From the NCBI RefSeq assembly GCF_011058255.1, contig NZ_JAALFH010000067.1, forward strand, positions 431,724 through 495,723: 64,000 nt of DNA. The letters are read 5' to 3'. The position numbers were made by a program, and so were the translations under genes. The notes below the pieces were generated by a model. It made no database searches. It had not been told where the DNA came from and saw nothing but the letters and a program-made list of their open reading frames with translations. The stretch comes from Thioalkalivibrio sp. XN8 (GTDB lineage Bacteria; Pseudomonadota; Gammaproteobacteria; Steroidobacterales; XN24). Below are positions 14,303 through 23,722 of this stretch, in pieces; position 1 is the stretch's first letter, and each line of letters starts with the position of its first letter.

Positions 14303-16954
14303 ATGGACCAACCGGAGATCAGTCGCGCGGAGTTGCCCGGGATGCTGGCCCGGGGCGCCTGGGTAGTCACGGCGACGCGCCGACTCGCCCGGGCGCTGCA
14401 CCTCGAATACGCCCGTCACTCCTCCCGGGAGAGCTGGCCGACCCCCCGCATCCTCCCGTGGTCAGCCTGGATCCAGCACCAGTACCGGGAACTGCGCGAC
14501 TTCGGGCGCCTTAGCGAGCCGCAACGCTGCCTCGACGAGACCCAGTCGGCCGCCTTGTGGGAACAGGTGCTCGCCCGGGACGAAACGGCAAGCCGCTTGC
14601 TGCTGTCCGCCGGTGTCGCCGAGGGCTTCAGGGACGCGTGGCGACTGGTACACGAGTGGCGGCTGCCCTGGGGCGAGCTGCACGCCCGGGCCCACGAGGA
14701 TTGCCGCGTGTTCCTGCGCGTCGCCCGGGCCTACCAGCGCGAACTGGACCAGCGCCAGGCACTCGATGGCGCCCAGCTGGCAGGGGTCGTCGCGGCCGGG
14801 CTGGCCGGCACGGCCGGAGACCCGGTCGTGCTCGCCGGCTTCGATCGTTTCACGCCGGCGCAGCAGGCAATGGTGAGCTCGCTCGGCGCGCGCGCGCACC
14901 GGCTGGCAGCGGCCGGGCACCGGCCGGTCCCGCAGGTGCTCGCGTTCGGCGACGCCCGCGCCGAACTGGCCGCCGCCGCGGCGTGGGCCCGGCAGCAACT
15001 GGAAGCCGATCCCGGCGCCCGGATCGGTATCGTGGTGCCCGAACTCGAGGCCCACGCGCCGGTGCTGGAACAGCTGCTCGACGATGCGGTCGCGCCGGCG
15101 CGGCTCTGGCCCGGGCACGGCGACGATCCCCGGCCGTGGAATATCTCGCTGGCCCGGCCGCTCGGGGCAACGCCGCTCGCTGCCGCCGCGCTGGAACTGC
15201 TGGCTTTTGCCCAGGGGCCGATGAGCCTGGCGACCGTGAGCCGCGCGCTGCGCACGCCCTTCACCGCGGCCGCGCTCACGGAGGGGCCGGACCGGGCGCG
15301 GCTCGAAGCATGGCTGCGCGAGCATAGCTCCGAGCCGATCATGCCGGACGCGCTGCTGCGCGGCCTGCGCGGCGAGGGGCGGGCGCCGGGCTGCCCGGTC
15401 CTGGCCGCAGCGCTCACCGAGGCCCTCGAGCTGCTGGCGGAGACTCCGCGCCGGCGCCCGGCCAGCCGCTGGGCGGCCGATTTCAGCCGGGCCCTGCGCG
15501 TGCTGGGCTGGCCCGGCGAGGCCACGCTCGACAGCGCCGAATGGCAGACGCTGCAGGCCTGGTCGGAGGCCCTCGACGCGCTGGCCGGGCTGGACGCGGT
15601 CGCCGGCGGACTCACGCTGGCCGAGGCACTGACGCGGCTGCGCCGGGTTCTCGCCGAGCGACGCTTCCAGCCGGAAAGCCCGGAGGTCCCCATCCAGGTC
15701 CTCGGGATGCCCGAGACCGCGGGGCTGGAATTCGATGCCCTGTGGGTGACCGGCCTGCACGACGGCATATTGCCGGCGGCGCTGCGGCCCTCGGCGCTGC
15801 TGCCGGCCGCGCTCCAGCGCGAGCGCGCCATGCCGCGCGCCTGCCCGGACACGGAGCGGGCGCTGGCCGGGCGGCTGGTGGCCCGCCTGGCAGCGTCAGC
15901 CGGCCAGGTCGGGTTCAGCTACCCGCTGCTGGAAGGCGATGAGCCGCTGCGGCCCAGCCCCGCGCTGGCGCCTCTGGGAGTGCCCGGGGCAGGAGCGTCG
16001 GGGCGCCCCGGCGTCGCGGAAATCCTGTTCGCGGCGCGGCGCCTAGAGGAGCTCACGGACCAGCACGCGCCCCCGCTCGGCGGCGCGGTGCGCGGCGGCA
16101 GCGCGCTGCTCGGCGACCAGTCCGCGTGCCCGTTCCGGGCCTTCGCACTGCACCGCCTGCGCGCGCATCCGCTCGAGTCGGCCCGCGCCGGGGTCGACCC
16201 GCGCCAGCGGGGTTCATTTCTCCACGATGCGCTGCGACGACTGTGGGAGACCTGGGGCAGCCAGGCGACAGCGGCCGGCCTCGAACCGCACGCCCGGACG
16301 GCCGCGGTTCGGGCCGCGGCGCGACCGGCCGCCGCGCAGCACCTGGCCGGCGTGCCGCGGGGGCTGGTCGAGATCGAGCTCGAGGCCGGAGTCCAGGTGA
16401 TCGAACAACTCGTGGCCGCGGACCTCGAGCGGCCGCCGTTCGCCATCGCCGGGTGTGAGCGCCCGTTCGAGCTGGAACTCGGGCTCCTGCGCATCCGCGG
16501 CCGCATGGACCGGATCGACCGCGTGGGCGAGGCGCTGGTCGTCATCGACTACAAGACCGGGGCGGCCGCGCCGGCAGACTGGGACGGCGAACGGCCGGGC
16601 CAGCCGCAGATGCCGCTGTATGCCCTCGCGCAGGCGGAGGCCGTGGCCGCACTGGCCTACGGCTCCCTGAAGCCCGGCGAGGTCGGTTACCGCGGCCGCC
16701 AGCGCGCGGGCGACGACGACCCGCTGCTGCTGCCAGGGAAGCAAACCGTGGCTGTCGCCGCGCCGGAGTGGGAAGAAATGCTGGCGCAGTGGCGCCGGGT
16801 GCTGGCGGGCCTGGCGCAGGATTTCGCCGCCGGGCGGGCGCCCGTCGACCCGCTTCGCCCGCAGCAGCGCGACGGGAGTTGCGCGCACTGCCCCTTGCCG
16901 GTGCTGTGCCGGCGCGACGAATTGCTGCGCGCGGGAGCCATCGGCGATGAGTGA
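14303..16954 (+). CDS. AddB-like protein: inactive helicase plus PD-(D/E)XK nuclease with Fe-S cysteines
   Basis: An 883-residue protein of the family often labelled probable DNA repair protein. The N-terminal part resembles a superfamily I helicase but has no Walker A P-loop. The C-terminal nuclease carries the motif VVIDYKTG and the later QMPLYALA. Four cysteines, Cys609 in DQSACPFRA and Cys860, Cys863 and Cys869 in CAHCPLPVLC, reproduce the C...CxxCx5C spacing of the AddB 4Fe-4S site that staples the nuclease domain. ATG 14303 is taken as start; a GTG six bases earlier is possible. It overlaps the UvrD-like gene by eight bases, so the two are a coupled pair. The likely role is processing of double-strand DNA ends. 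Confidence 0.85.
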   Translation: MDQPEISRAELPGMLARGAWVVTATRRLARALHLEYARHSSRESWPTPRILPWSAWIQHQYRELRDFGRLSEPQRCLDETQSAALWEQVLARDETASRLLLSAGVAEGFRDAWRLVHEWRLPWGELHARAHEDCRVFLRVARAYQRELDQRQALDGAQLAGVVAAGLAGTAGDPVVLAGFDRFTPAQQAMVSSLGARAHRLAAAGHRPVPQVLAFGDARAELAAAAAWARQQLEADPGARIGIVVPELEAHAPVLEQLLDDAVAPARLWPGHGDDPRPWNISLARPLGATPLAAAALELLAFAQGPMSLATVSRALRTPFTAAALTEGPDRARLEAWLREHSSEPIMPDALLRGLRGEGRAPGCPVLAAALTEALELLAETPRRRPASRWAADFSRALRVLGWPGEATLDSAEWQTLQAWSEALDALAGLDAVAGGLTLAEALTRLRRVLAERRFQPESPEVPIQVLGMPETAGLEFDALWVTGLHDGILPAALRPSALLPAALQRERAMPRACPDTERALAGRLVARLAASAGQVGFSYPLLEGDEPLRPSPALAPLGVPGAGASGRPGVAEILFAARRLEELTDQHAPPLGGAVRGGSALLGDQSACPFRAFALHRLRAHPLESARAGVDPRQRGSFLHDALRRLWETWGSQATAAGLEPHARTAAVRAAARPAAAQHLAGVPRGLVEIELEAGVQVIEQLVAADLERPPFAIAGCERPFELELGLLRIRGRMDRIDRVGEALVVIDYKTGAAAPADWDGERPGQPQMPLYALAQAEAVAALAYGSLKPGEVGYRGRQRAGDDDPLLLPGKQTVAVAAPEWEEMLAQWRRVLAGLAQDFAAGRAPVDPLRPQQRDGSCAHCPLPVLCRRDELLRAGAIGDE

Positions 16955-19900
16955 GCGACGGCCGGCGGACCAGCCCGCGCGCGATGCCGCCCTCGATCCC
17001 GGGCGCAGCTTCATCGTGCAAGCGCCCGCCGGCTCCGGCAAGACCGAGCTGCTGACCCAGCGTTTCCTGCGATTGCTCGCCGTAGTCGACCGGCCCGAGG
17101 AAATCGTGGCGATCACCTTCACGCGCAAGGCCGCCGGCGAGATGCGCAACCGCATTCTCGGGGCGCTGGAGCGCGGCGCCGATCCGACACCGCCCGCCGG
17201 CGCCTACGAGCGAAGGGCCTGGACGCTGGCCCGCGATGCGCTGGCCCGCGATACGGCGCTGGACTGGGGCCTGCGGGACAATCCGCGGCGCCTGCGCATC
17301 GAGACCATCGACGCCCTCAACGCGTGGCTCGCGCGCCAGCTGCCGGTGTCCTCGCGCCTGGGCGCCGCACCGGTCATCAGCGACGATCCCGAGCCCGCCT
17401 GCCGGCAGGCAGCCCGCGACGTCCTGCTCGCGGCGGGCACCACCGAGCCGCACGGCTCGCATGCCGCCGCTTTGCTGCAACACCTGGGCGGGCGCTTCGG
17501 CCAGGCGGAAAACCTGCTGGTCGCCTTGCTGCGGTCGCGTGATCACTGGCTGGGGCGGATCGTCGGCCCGGGCCGGATGGAACCCGGGGCGCTCCGCGCC
17601 AGGCTCGATCGCGCCCTGCGTCATTTCGTCGAAGACGAGCTGCAGCGGGCCCGCGCCAGCCTCCCGGAGGAACTGCTCGAGGAGCTCGCCGCAATCCTGG
17701 CCGGCGCAGCTGAACACTCGCCGGAGCTCGACTGGCTCGCCCCCTGGCGCGGCCGGGCCGACGTGCCTGCGGCGCTCGCTGCGGACCTGCCGCGGTGGCG
17801 TGCACTGGCACGGGTGCTGCTGACCGGCGAGCGCGCCTGGCGCAAGCAGCTCACCAAGCGCGAAGGCTTCCCGACCACCGACCGGGACAACAAAGCCCGC
17901 ATGCAGGACCTGCTCGAGCAGCTGTCGGCCACCGGTGAACCGGCAGCGGTGCAGCGGCTGCCGGACCTGCCGGACCCGGCCTATGACGATGCGCGCTGGC
18001 GCATCCTGGCGCACCTGCTGGCGCTGTTGCCGATCGCCGCGGCCATGCTCGAAGTCGAATTCGCCGCGCGGGGCGAGAGCGACTACGTCGGCGTGGCCCG
18101 GGCCGCCCTCGATGCGCTCGGCGCGCAGGAAGAGCCCACGGACCTGGCCATGGCCCTCGACGCGCGCATCAGGCACTTGCTGGTGGACGAGTTCCAGGAC
18201 ACCTCCCAGGCGCAGGTCGAGCTGCTCGAGCGGCTGACCGCGGGCTGGGTGCCGGGAGACGGCCACAGCCTGTTCTGCGTCGGCGACCCGATGCAGTCGA
18301 TCTACCGCTTCCGCGAAGCCGACGTCGGCCGCTTCATCCGCGCCCGCCGTCATGGCATCGGCAGCCTGCCGCTCGAGCCGCTGCAGCTGAGCGTGAATTT
18401 CCGCAGCCAGGCCGCCCTGGTCGACTGGGTGTCGCAGGTCTTTCCGGCGATCTTCCCGCGCCAGGACGACATGGCGCTCGGCGCCGTCACGTTCGCCCCG
18501 TCCACTGCCTGGCAACCGGCGCTGGGGGTGCCGCCGGTCTGCTGCCACGCGGTACCCGCCCGGGACTTCGAGGCCGAGGCGGCGACGGTCTGCCGCATCG
18601 TCCAATCCTTGCGCGCAGCCGGGGACGCGGGACGCATCGCCGTGCTGGTCCGCAGCCGGCGCCACCTGGCGCAGGTCTATCCGGCGCTCCGCGCCGCCGG
18701 CATCCCCTGTCGCGCCATCGAGATCGAGCCGCTCGCCGGCTCCCCGGCCATCCGTGACCTCGAGGCGCTCACCCGCGCCCTGTGCCACCGGGCCGACCGC
18801 ACCGCCTGGCTCGCCGCGCTGCGCGCCCCGTGGTGCGGGCTCGGGCTCACCGACTTATTACAGCTGGCGGGGGACAAGGAAGACGACGTCTGGCTGCGCC
18901 TGCAGGATCCGGCGGTCCTCGAGAGCCTGTCGCCCGGGGGACGCAACCGCGCCCTCCGGGTCGCGGCCGCGCTCCGGCCCGCATTGCGCGAGCGCGGCCG
19001 GCGTTCCCTGCGCCGGGCAGTGCAGGGCGCCTGGCTCGCCCTCGGCGGACCCGCCACCGTGGAGCGCGCCTCGGAGCTGACCGATGCCCAGAATTTTTTC
19101 GACTTCCTCGAGCGGGCAGCCCGCCACGGCGACCTGGACGACCCCCTGGAACTGGGCGCACAGCTGGCGGACCTGTACGCCGCGCCCGAGACAGCGGCCG
19201 ACGACGCCGTCGAGCTGCTGACCATCCACAAGGCCAAGGGCCTGGAGTTCGATCACGTCGTGCTCCCGGCGCTCGACCGGACTACCGGGGCCAACGAGAA
19301 GCAACTGTTGCGCTGGCTCGAGCAGACGCGGGAGGAAGGGCCCGAACTCATTCTCGCTCCCATCGAGGCGCTCGGAGACGAGCGGGACGACCTGCACCGG
19401 GCCCTGCAGCAACTGGAGTCGCGACGCGAGCAGCTGGAGCTCGACCGCCTGCTGTACGTGGCGGCCACGCGCCCCATCCGCCAGCTCCACCTCGTCGCAG
19501 GCATTGGTTCCGACGAGCCGGACGGCGGGAAAGTCTTCAGACCGCAGGCCGGGAGCCTCCTGGCCCGCCTGTGGCCGGCCTGCGGCGAGGCTTTCCGTGT
19601 TGCTTTGGCTGCGGCCCGCCCACCGGCCGCAGCGCCCGGCGCGGCCGCACCAGCAGTGCTGCGCCGACTGGCAGACGGCTGGGCCGCCCCGGCGCCGCCG
19701 CCTGCCGTGGGGTGGACCATGGTCGAGGAACCGCCGGCGGAGCGGACCGCCGGCATCGAGTACGACTGGTCCGGTCGCCAGGCGCGGGCCGTCGGCGTGG
19801 CAGTGCACCGCCTGCTGCAGGTCATCGCGGAGGAAGGGCCTGGCCAGTGGCCCGAGCCGCGACTGGCGGCCCGGCGCGCGCTGCTGGCCGCGCTGCTGCA

Positions 19901-20309
19901 GGAGGCGGGCCTGGGACCGCAGGAGCTGCCCACGGCCCTCGAACAGTGCCTGGCGGCATTGCGCGGCACGCTCGCAGATGAGCGGGGACGCTGGCTGCTC
20001 GATCCGGGCCACGCGCAGGCCCGCAGCGAGCTGGCCGTCAGCGGCTGGCTGGAGGGCCGGCTGGTCAGCGGCATCGTGGACCGCAGTTTCATCGACGAGG
20101 CGGGCGTGCTCTGGATCGTGGATTACAAGGCGGGGCGCCACGAGGGTGGGAACCTGGAGGCGTTCCTCGACCGCGAACAGGAACGCTACCGGGCACAGCT
20201 GGAGCGCTACGCCCGCCTGCTGGCGCCGTGGCGCGAGGGGCCGATCCGGCTCGGGCTCTACTTCCCGCAACACGCCGGGTGGCGCAGTTGGGCGCCCGGC
20301 GCGGGCTAG
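16947..20309 (+). CDS. AddA/RecB-like UvrD helicase-nuclease
   Basis: An 1120-residue protein with an active superfamily I helicase and a RecB-type nuclease. Near the N-terminus it has the P-loop QAPAGSGKTELL and motif Ia TFTRKAAGEM. LLVDEFQDTSQAQ is the Walker B motif, GDPMQSIYRFREADV motif III and LLTIHKAKGLEFDHV motif V, and RLLYVAATRP motif VI. The C-terminal nuclease shows GVAVHRLLQ, GIVDRS, WIVDYKAG and YRAQLERYA, in the order of RecB/AddA. Together with the AddB-like partner it should resect DNA ends for RecA. No recB, C or D genes are in the window. It ends three bases from the convergent gspN. Confidence 0.9.
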   Translation: MSERRPADQPARDAALDPGRSFIVQAPAGSGKTELLTQRFLRLLAVVDRPEEIVAITFTRKAAGEMRNRILGALERGADPTPPAGAYERRAWTLARDALARDTALDWGLRDNPRRLRIETIDALNAWLARQLPVSSRLGAAPVISDDPEPACRQAARDVLLAAGTTEPHGSHAAALLQHLGGRFGQAENLLVALLRSRDHWLGRIVGPGRMEPGALRARLDRALRHFVEDELQRARASLPEELLEELAAILAGAAEHSPELDWLAPWRGRADVPAALAADLPRWRALARVLLTGERAWRKQLTKREGFPTTDRDNKARMQDLLEQLSATGEPAAVQRLPDLPDPAYDDARWRILAHLLALLPIAAAMLEVEFAARGESDYVGVARAALDALGAQEEPTDLAMALDARIRHLLVDEFQDTSQAQVELLERLTAGWVPGDGHSLFCVGDPMQSIYRFREADVGRFIRARRHGIGSLPLEPLQLSVNFRSQAALVDWVSQVFPAIFPRQDDMALGAVTFAPSTAWQPALGVPPVCCHAVPARDFEAEAATVCRIVQSLRAAGDAGRIAVLVRSRRHLAQVYPALRAAGIPCRAIEIEPLAGSPAIRDLEALTRALCHRADRTAWLAALRAPWCGLGLTDLLQLAGDKEDDVWLRLQDPAVLESLSPGGRNRALRVAAALRPALRERGRRSLRRAVQGAWLALGGPATVERASELTDAQNFFDFLERAARHGDLDDPLELGAQLADLYAAPETAADDAVELLTIHKAKGLEFDHVVLPALDRTTGANEKQLLRWLEQTREEGPELILAPIEALGDERDDLHRALQQLESRREQLELDRLLYVAATRPIRQLHLVAGIGSDEPDGGKVFRPQAGSLLARLWPACGEAFRVALAAARPPAAAPGAAAPAVLRRLADGWAAPAPPPAVGWTMVEEPPAERTAGIEYDWSGRQARAVGVAVHRLLQVIAEEGPGQWPEPRLAARRALLAALLQEAGLGPQELPTALEQCLAALRGTLADERGRWLLDPGHAQARSELAVSGWLEGRLVSGIVDRSFIDEAGVLWIVDYKAGRHEGGNLEAFLDREQERYRAQLERYARLLAPWREGPIRLGLYFPQHAGWRSWAPGAG

Positions 20310-20312
20310 GCC

Positions 20313-21062
20313 TTACTGGGGCTCGCTGCCGAGCTCGAGCCGCCGGCGTCCGTCGCCGAGGTCCTCGCCGACGAACTTGAGCCCGTCGATGAGCTCCCGG
20401 GGCGGATCCTCGCCCGGCGCCAGCTCGGCGCTGAAACGCCACTGGCGGGGCGCGGGCAACTCGATCCGCCCATCGACGGCCAGGGGCCCGCCGAGGGACG
20501 TGATCCGGCCGACCGGCGGGCCTTCCTGCGGCTCGAAACGGAACTCGAACGGCCCCAGCGCCAGGATCACGCCCGGCAACTCCAGCTCGCTCACGGTGGC
20601 CCAGCCGACGACTTCCACGGGCCAGCCGTCACGGAGCGCGAGGCGCTCGAGCTCGATACGCGCCTGGCCGGCAGTGCCCTCGGGCACCACCATGCGGGGG
20701 AGGGTGCCCAGCTCCAGCGCCGCGCGGAAATCTTCCAGGCCGAGACGGCCGCCGAGCAGGCCCACCTGGATGCGCCCCTCGGCGAAGCCATCCGGGCGCC
20801 GGAGCCCGAAGTCCCAGGCCGGTTGCAGCGCCAGCGCCGACAGCAGGCTGGCGTCCCAGCTGAGAGCGCCGAGTTCCTGGCCCTGCAGCACGAGGCCGGC
20901 GGCGCGCCCGGACCAGATGCTGCCCTCGATGCCCCAGGGCTTGACTGCCGGGGGTGCGAACCAGGCCGCAGCCACGCGGGCAGGAAAATGCGCCGCGGCG
21001 GCAATGAGCGCAGCCAGCAGGCCCGCGGCCACGAGCAGCACAAGGCGACGGCGGACAATCAT
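20313..21062 (-). CDS. gspN: Type II secretion system protein N
   Basis: A 249-residue GspN-family protein, an accessory of the type II secretion machine. One N-terminal membrane anchor (residues about 5-25) is followed by a periplasmic region with the family-type segments WGIEGSIWSGRAAGL and GALSWD near the start. It is the last gene of the minus-strand gspGHIJKLMN operon and overlaps gspM by four bases. GspN is present in only some systems and its exact role is not settled; GspC, which it may partly stand in for, is not seen here. Confidence 0.8.
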   Translation of the reverse strand: MIVRRRLVLLVAAGLLAALIAAAAHFPARVAAAWFAPPAVKPWGIEGSIWSGRAAGLVLQGQELGALSWDASLLSALALQPAWDFGLRRPDGFAEGRIQVGLLGGRLGLEDFRAALELGTLPRMVVPEGTAGQARIELERLALRDGWPVEVVGWATVSELELPGVILALGPFEFRFEPQEGPPVGRITSLGGPLAVDGRIELPAPRQWRFSAELAPGEDPPRELIDGLKFVGEDLGDGRRRLELGSEPQ

Positions 21063-21547
21063 TGCAGTCCCTGGCGCAGCACGAGAGAGGCGTTGACCCG
21101 GCCCTCGGCGGGCGTGCGGTCGAAACTCGCCGCTTCGATGCTCAAGCCGGCCGTGGCGCCCAGCGTCGCGAGCCAGCGCGCCACCGCGTCAAAGGACGCC
21201 TCGTCGAGCCGCACGCGAATGCCGTCCTCGCCCACCGGCTGGTTGCGCGTGAGCGCCGTCCCGAGGCCTGCCGCCCGGGCGGTACGATCCACGACCACGA
21301 CCAGCGGCTGGCCGGCCAGCTCGGGCCCGGCGGCCGGCATGTTGCCGGCACCGGCCAGCTCCGCCGCGGCCGCTCGCAGGAAGGCCAGTGTTTCGAGCTT
21401 CGTCTCCACGCGTTCCGCCGTCGCGGCGCGGGACGCCTGCAGCGGGTTGATGACGAGGGCCCAGAGCAGCAACAGCAACACCGCCACGGCCCCGCCGCCG
21501 ACGAAGACCCGCTCTCGCGGTTCGAGGCCGAGGAACCAGTCCTTCAT
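21059..21547 (-). CDS. gspM: Type II secretion system protein M
   Basis: A 162-residue inner-membrane protein of the secretion platform. It has a short cytoplasmic N-terminus (MKDWFLGLEPRERVFVGGG), one membrane segment at residues about 16-37 and a periplasmic ferredoxin-like domain. GspM partners GspL and recruits it to the pole or pore. The start overlaps the gspL stop by four bases. The length and the N-terminal pattern L..REr.....g are family-typical; identification also leans on its place between gspL and gspN. Confidence 0.85.
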   Translation of the reverse strand: MKDWFLGLEPRERVFVGGGAVAVLLLLLWALVINPLQASRAATAERVETKLETLAFLRAAAAELAGAGNMPAAGPELAGQPLVVVVDRTARAAGLGTALTRNQPVGEDGIRVRLDEASFDAVARWLATLGATAGLSIEAASFDRTPAEGRVNASLVLRQGLQ

Positions 21548-22785
21548 GCGCCTTCCCCGGTCAACTGGATCCGGCCCTCGACGCCGTCGCCGCGCGGATC
21601 GGCCTGCTGGATGGTCGCGGCGTAGCGGCCGTCTCGGATCATTGCCTGGCGAAAAGCTTCCAGCGCCTCCACGCTCGGCGCCACAAGTTTCAGGTCCAGC
21701 ACGCCGCTGCGATAGCTGACCGACTCGATGCTCAGGCCCTGGTTCCCGGCCAGCGCGCCGCCCACCGTTTCGATCGCCTCAAGGAAACCGGCGTCACCGG
21801 CACCGGCCGTCCCCCGCAGGGCCGCCAGCCGGCGCTCGACCTGGAAGCGCGGGTCCTCCATGCGCGCCCCTGGCAGCGCTTGCTGGAAGGCGGCGGCAAT
21901 CGCCGCATCCAGGCGCGCTTCCTCGCGCTGCAGCTGCATGAGCTCCAGGCCCTGGCGCGCCAGCACCACCACGGCCAGCACGGCCAACAGTGCCGCTGCG
22001 GCCTGCCAGGGTCGCCACAGCCGATCGACCTGGGTCCGGGGTGCGAACGGGCCCTGCAGCAGGTTGATGGGCGCGCGGGCCACGATGCCCGCCGCCAGGT
22101 GCGGCAGGACCCCGTCCGGCAGCAAGCGAATCTCCACGGTCGCGACCTGCTCGCGCAGGGCCTCGAGGGCCGCGCCATGGCGCTCCATGGCGGCCGGAGT
22201 GACGTAGACCGACAGGTGGCGGGCTTGCTCCGCATCGCCCGGGAATCCGGGACCGTAACGCAACGCGTCCTCGACCGCCGCCACCTCGACCAGCAGCGGG
22301 ATGCCGTCGCCGCTACGGGCCAGGCAGCGATGCTCGTCGAGCAGCCAGTTCAGGTGATTGGGAGCTGCCGGGCAACCCTCGGCCTCCGAGCACACGAGCT
22401 GGGGCTCCAGCCCCGCCGCTTGCACCGCCGCCAGCCAGCCCTCGAGCTGCTCCCGGTCGACTGCTGCGGCCGGCACTGTGCGGCCCTGCAGCCGCCCCGC
22501 CGCGAAATGCAGGGCCTCGATGTCCTCGGCGATCTGCTCCTCCAGCGCGAATGGCAGGGCCTTGAGAATCTTGCCGGCGCCGCGCACCGGCAACTCCGCG
22601 CGCGTGAGGAGCACGTCCTCGGCGGGCACCAGCACCGCGACGCGACGGCCCGCAGCCGCCGCGGCGGCGTCGGCCAGGGCCCCGGCGCCGGGCGCCCCGA
22701 TGCGGCGCCCCTCGGCATCCACCGCCACCCAGGAGCCACGCTCCTGGTCGGCGGGATCGAGGCGTATGACTAGGGTCTCGGTCAT
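21544..22785 (-). CDS. gspL: Type II secretion system protein L
   Basis: A 413-residue bitopic protein linking the GspE ATPase to the inner membrane. The N-terminal cytoplasmic part has the actin-like fold (TETLVIRLD at the start, LTRAELPVRGAGKILKALPF as the conserved block). A membrane segment lies near residues 255-275 (AAAALLAVLAVVVLARQG) and the C-terminal periplasmic part is ferredoxin-like. It starts at ATG 22785, 13 bases after gspK ends, the largest gap in the operon. Its usual partner GspE must be encoded elsewhere. Confidence 0.88.
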   Translation of the reverse strand: MTETLVIRLDPADQERGSWVAVDAEGRRIGAPGAGALADAAAAAAGRRVAVLVPAEDVLLTRAELPVRGAGKILKALPFALEEQIAEDIEALHFAAGRLQGRTVPAAAVDREQLEGWLAAVQAAGLEPQLVCSEAEGCPAAPNHLNWLLDEHRCLARSGDGIPLLVEVAAVEDALRYGPGFPGDAEQARHLSVYVTPAAMERHGAALEALREQVATVEIRLLPDGVLPHLAAGIVARAPINLLQGPFAPRTQVDRLWRPWQAAAALLAVLAVVVLARQGLELMQLQREEARLDAAIAAAFQQALPGARMEDPRFQVERRLAALRGTAGAGDAGFLEAIETVGGALAGNQGLSIESVSYRSGVLDLKLVAPSVEALEAFRQAMIRDGRYAATIQQADPRGDGVEGRIQLTGEGA

Positions 22786-22798
22786 GGCGCTGGGGCCT

Positions 22799-23722
22799 TC
22801 ATTCGTCGGCGAAGCTGCGGAGCACGGTGGTCACGCTGCCGCCCGGATTTCGGTGCAGCAGACTGTACATGGTGAACCGCTGGGTGCCAACATCGACGCG
22901 CACCGACAGGCGGAACCATTGACTGGCGACGTCCAGCGCGGCGCGTGCGTCCTCGGGAATCATCTCGCCCAGTTGCTCCAGGTCCTGCCAGCCGTCCTCG
23001 GGCTGATCCAGGAAAATCCGCTCGGCTTCCGTGAAGCCGAAACTCTCGGAAGTGGCCATCAGCACCTCCGGCAGGGCGGTGTTGATGTTGATCAGCGTGC
23101 CCCGCGGCAGTGCGGTGATGTAAGGCCGCAGGCGGGCATACCCCCCGGCGCCCAGCTCGGGGAATACCAGCAGGACCTCCGAGGGGCTGGTGACGGGACG
23201 GTTGGCGGCCCGGAAGGGCGGCTGCCGGGACAGGTACTCCCCGTCCTCGGCGCCGTCCGGGAAATTCGGCTCCAGGTCGCGGTCGATCCAGTCCGCCATG
23301 CGGTCGGCGAGGCGCACGTCGAGCTCGAGGGCCTGCAACAGGCGCCGGAAGGCATCCAGGGCCACGGGATCCGTCGCGCCTTGCGCATCGACCAGGTTGT
23401 TCAGGTTGAAGCGCCCGTTCAAATCCTCGATCCGGCCCTGGATCTGGCCGCCTTCGATCGGCAGCGGCGTGATCTGCAGGCCCCAGGGCTCGCGCGGGTG
23501 ATCCACCTGGTTGTCCTCGGCGTCGTCCTGCAGCACCTGGCTGGCCCAGGCCTCGGCGCCCAGGCTGTACATCAGGCCCTGGTCCACGGTGATGCGGCCC
23601 TGGGCGCGGCGCTGGTCGAGGAACAGGTCCCAGGTCAGCGACGTGGCAATGGCGGTCGCCAGCGCCACGACCAGCACGGCCGTGATCAGGGCCACCCCCC
23701 GCTGTCGCGCGACCGGCCTCAT
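22799..23722 (-). CDS. gspK: Type II secretion minor pseudopilin K
   Basis: A 307-residue minor pseudopilin that caps the pseudopilus tip with GspI and GspJ. The prepilin cleavage site is expected after Gly9 in MRPVARQRG/VALITA. As usual for GspK, position 5 of the mature protein is not glutamate (here Thr). The large alpha domain includes DLNGRFNLNNLVD and INTALPEVL, which are family hallmarks. ATG 23722 overlaps the gspJ stop by four bases; an upstream in-frame extension would overlap gspJ heavily and is rejected. Confidence 0.9.
   Translation of the reverse strand: MRPVARQRGVALITAVLVVALATAIATSLTWDLFLDQRRAQGRITVDQGLMYSLGAEAWASQVLQDDAEDNQVDHPREPWGLQITPLPIEGGQIQGRIEDLNGRFNLNNLVDAQGATDPVALDAFRRLLQALELDVRLADRMADWIDRDLEPNFPDGAEDGEYLSRQPPFRAANRPVTSPSEVLLVFPELGAGGYARLRPYITALPRGTLININTALPEVLMATSESFGFTEAERIFLDQPEDGWQDLEQLGEMIPEDARAALDVASQWFRLSVRVDVGTQRFTMYSLLHRNPGGSVTTVLRSFADE

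Noticed and set aside
16542-18788. 748-codon minus-strand frame opposite the AddA-like gene
   Set aside because: Composition is Arg/Gly/Ala rich without motifs, and the plus strand carries a full helicase.
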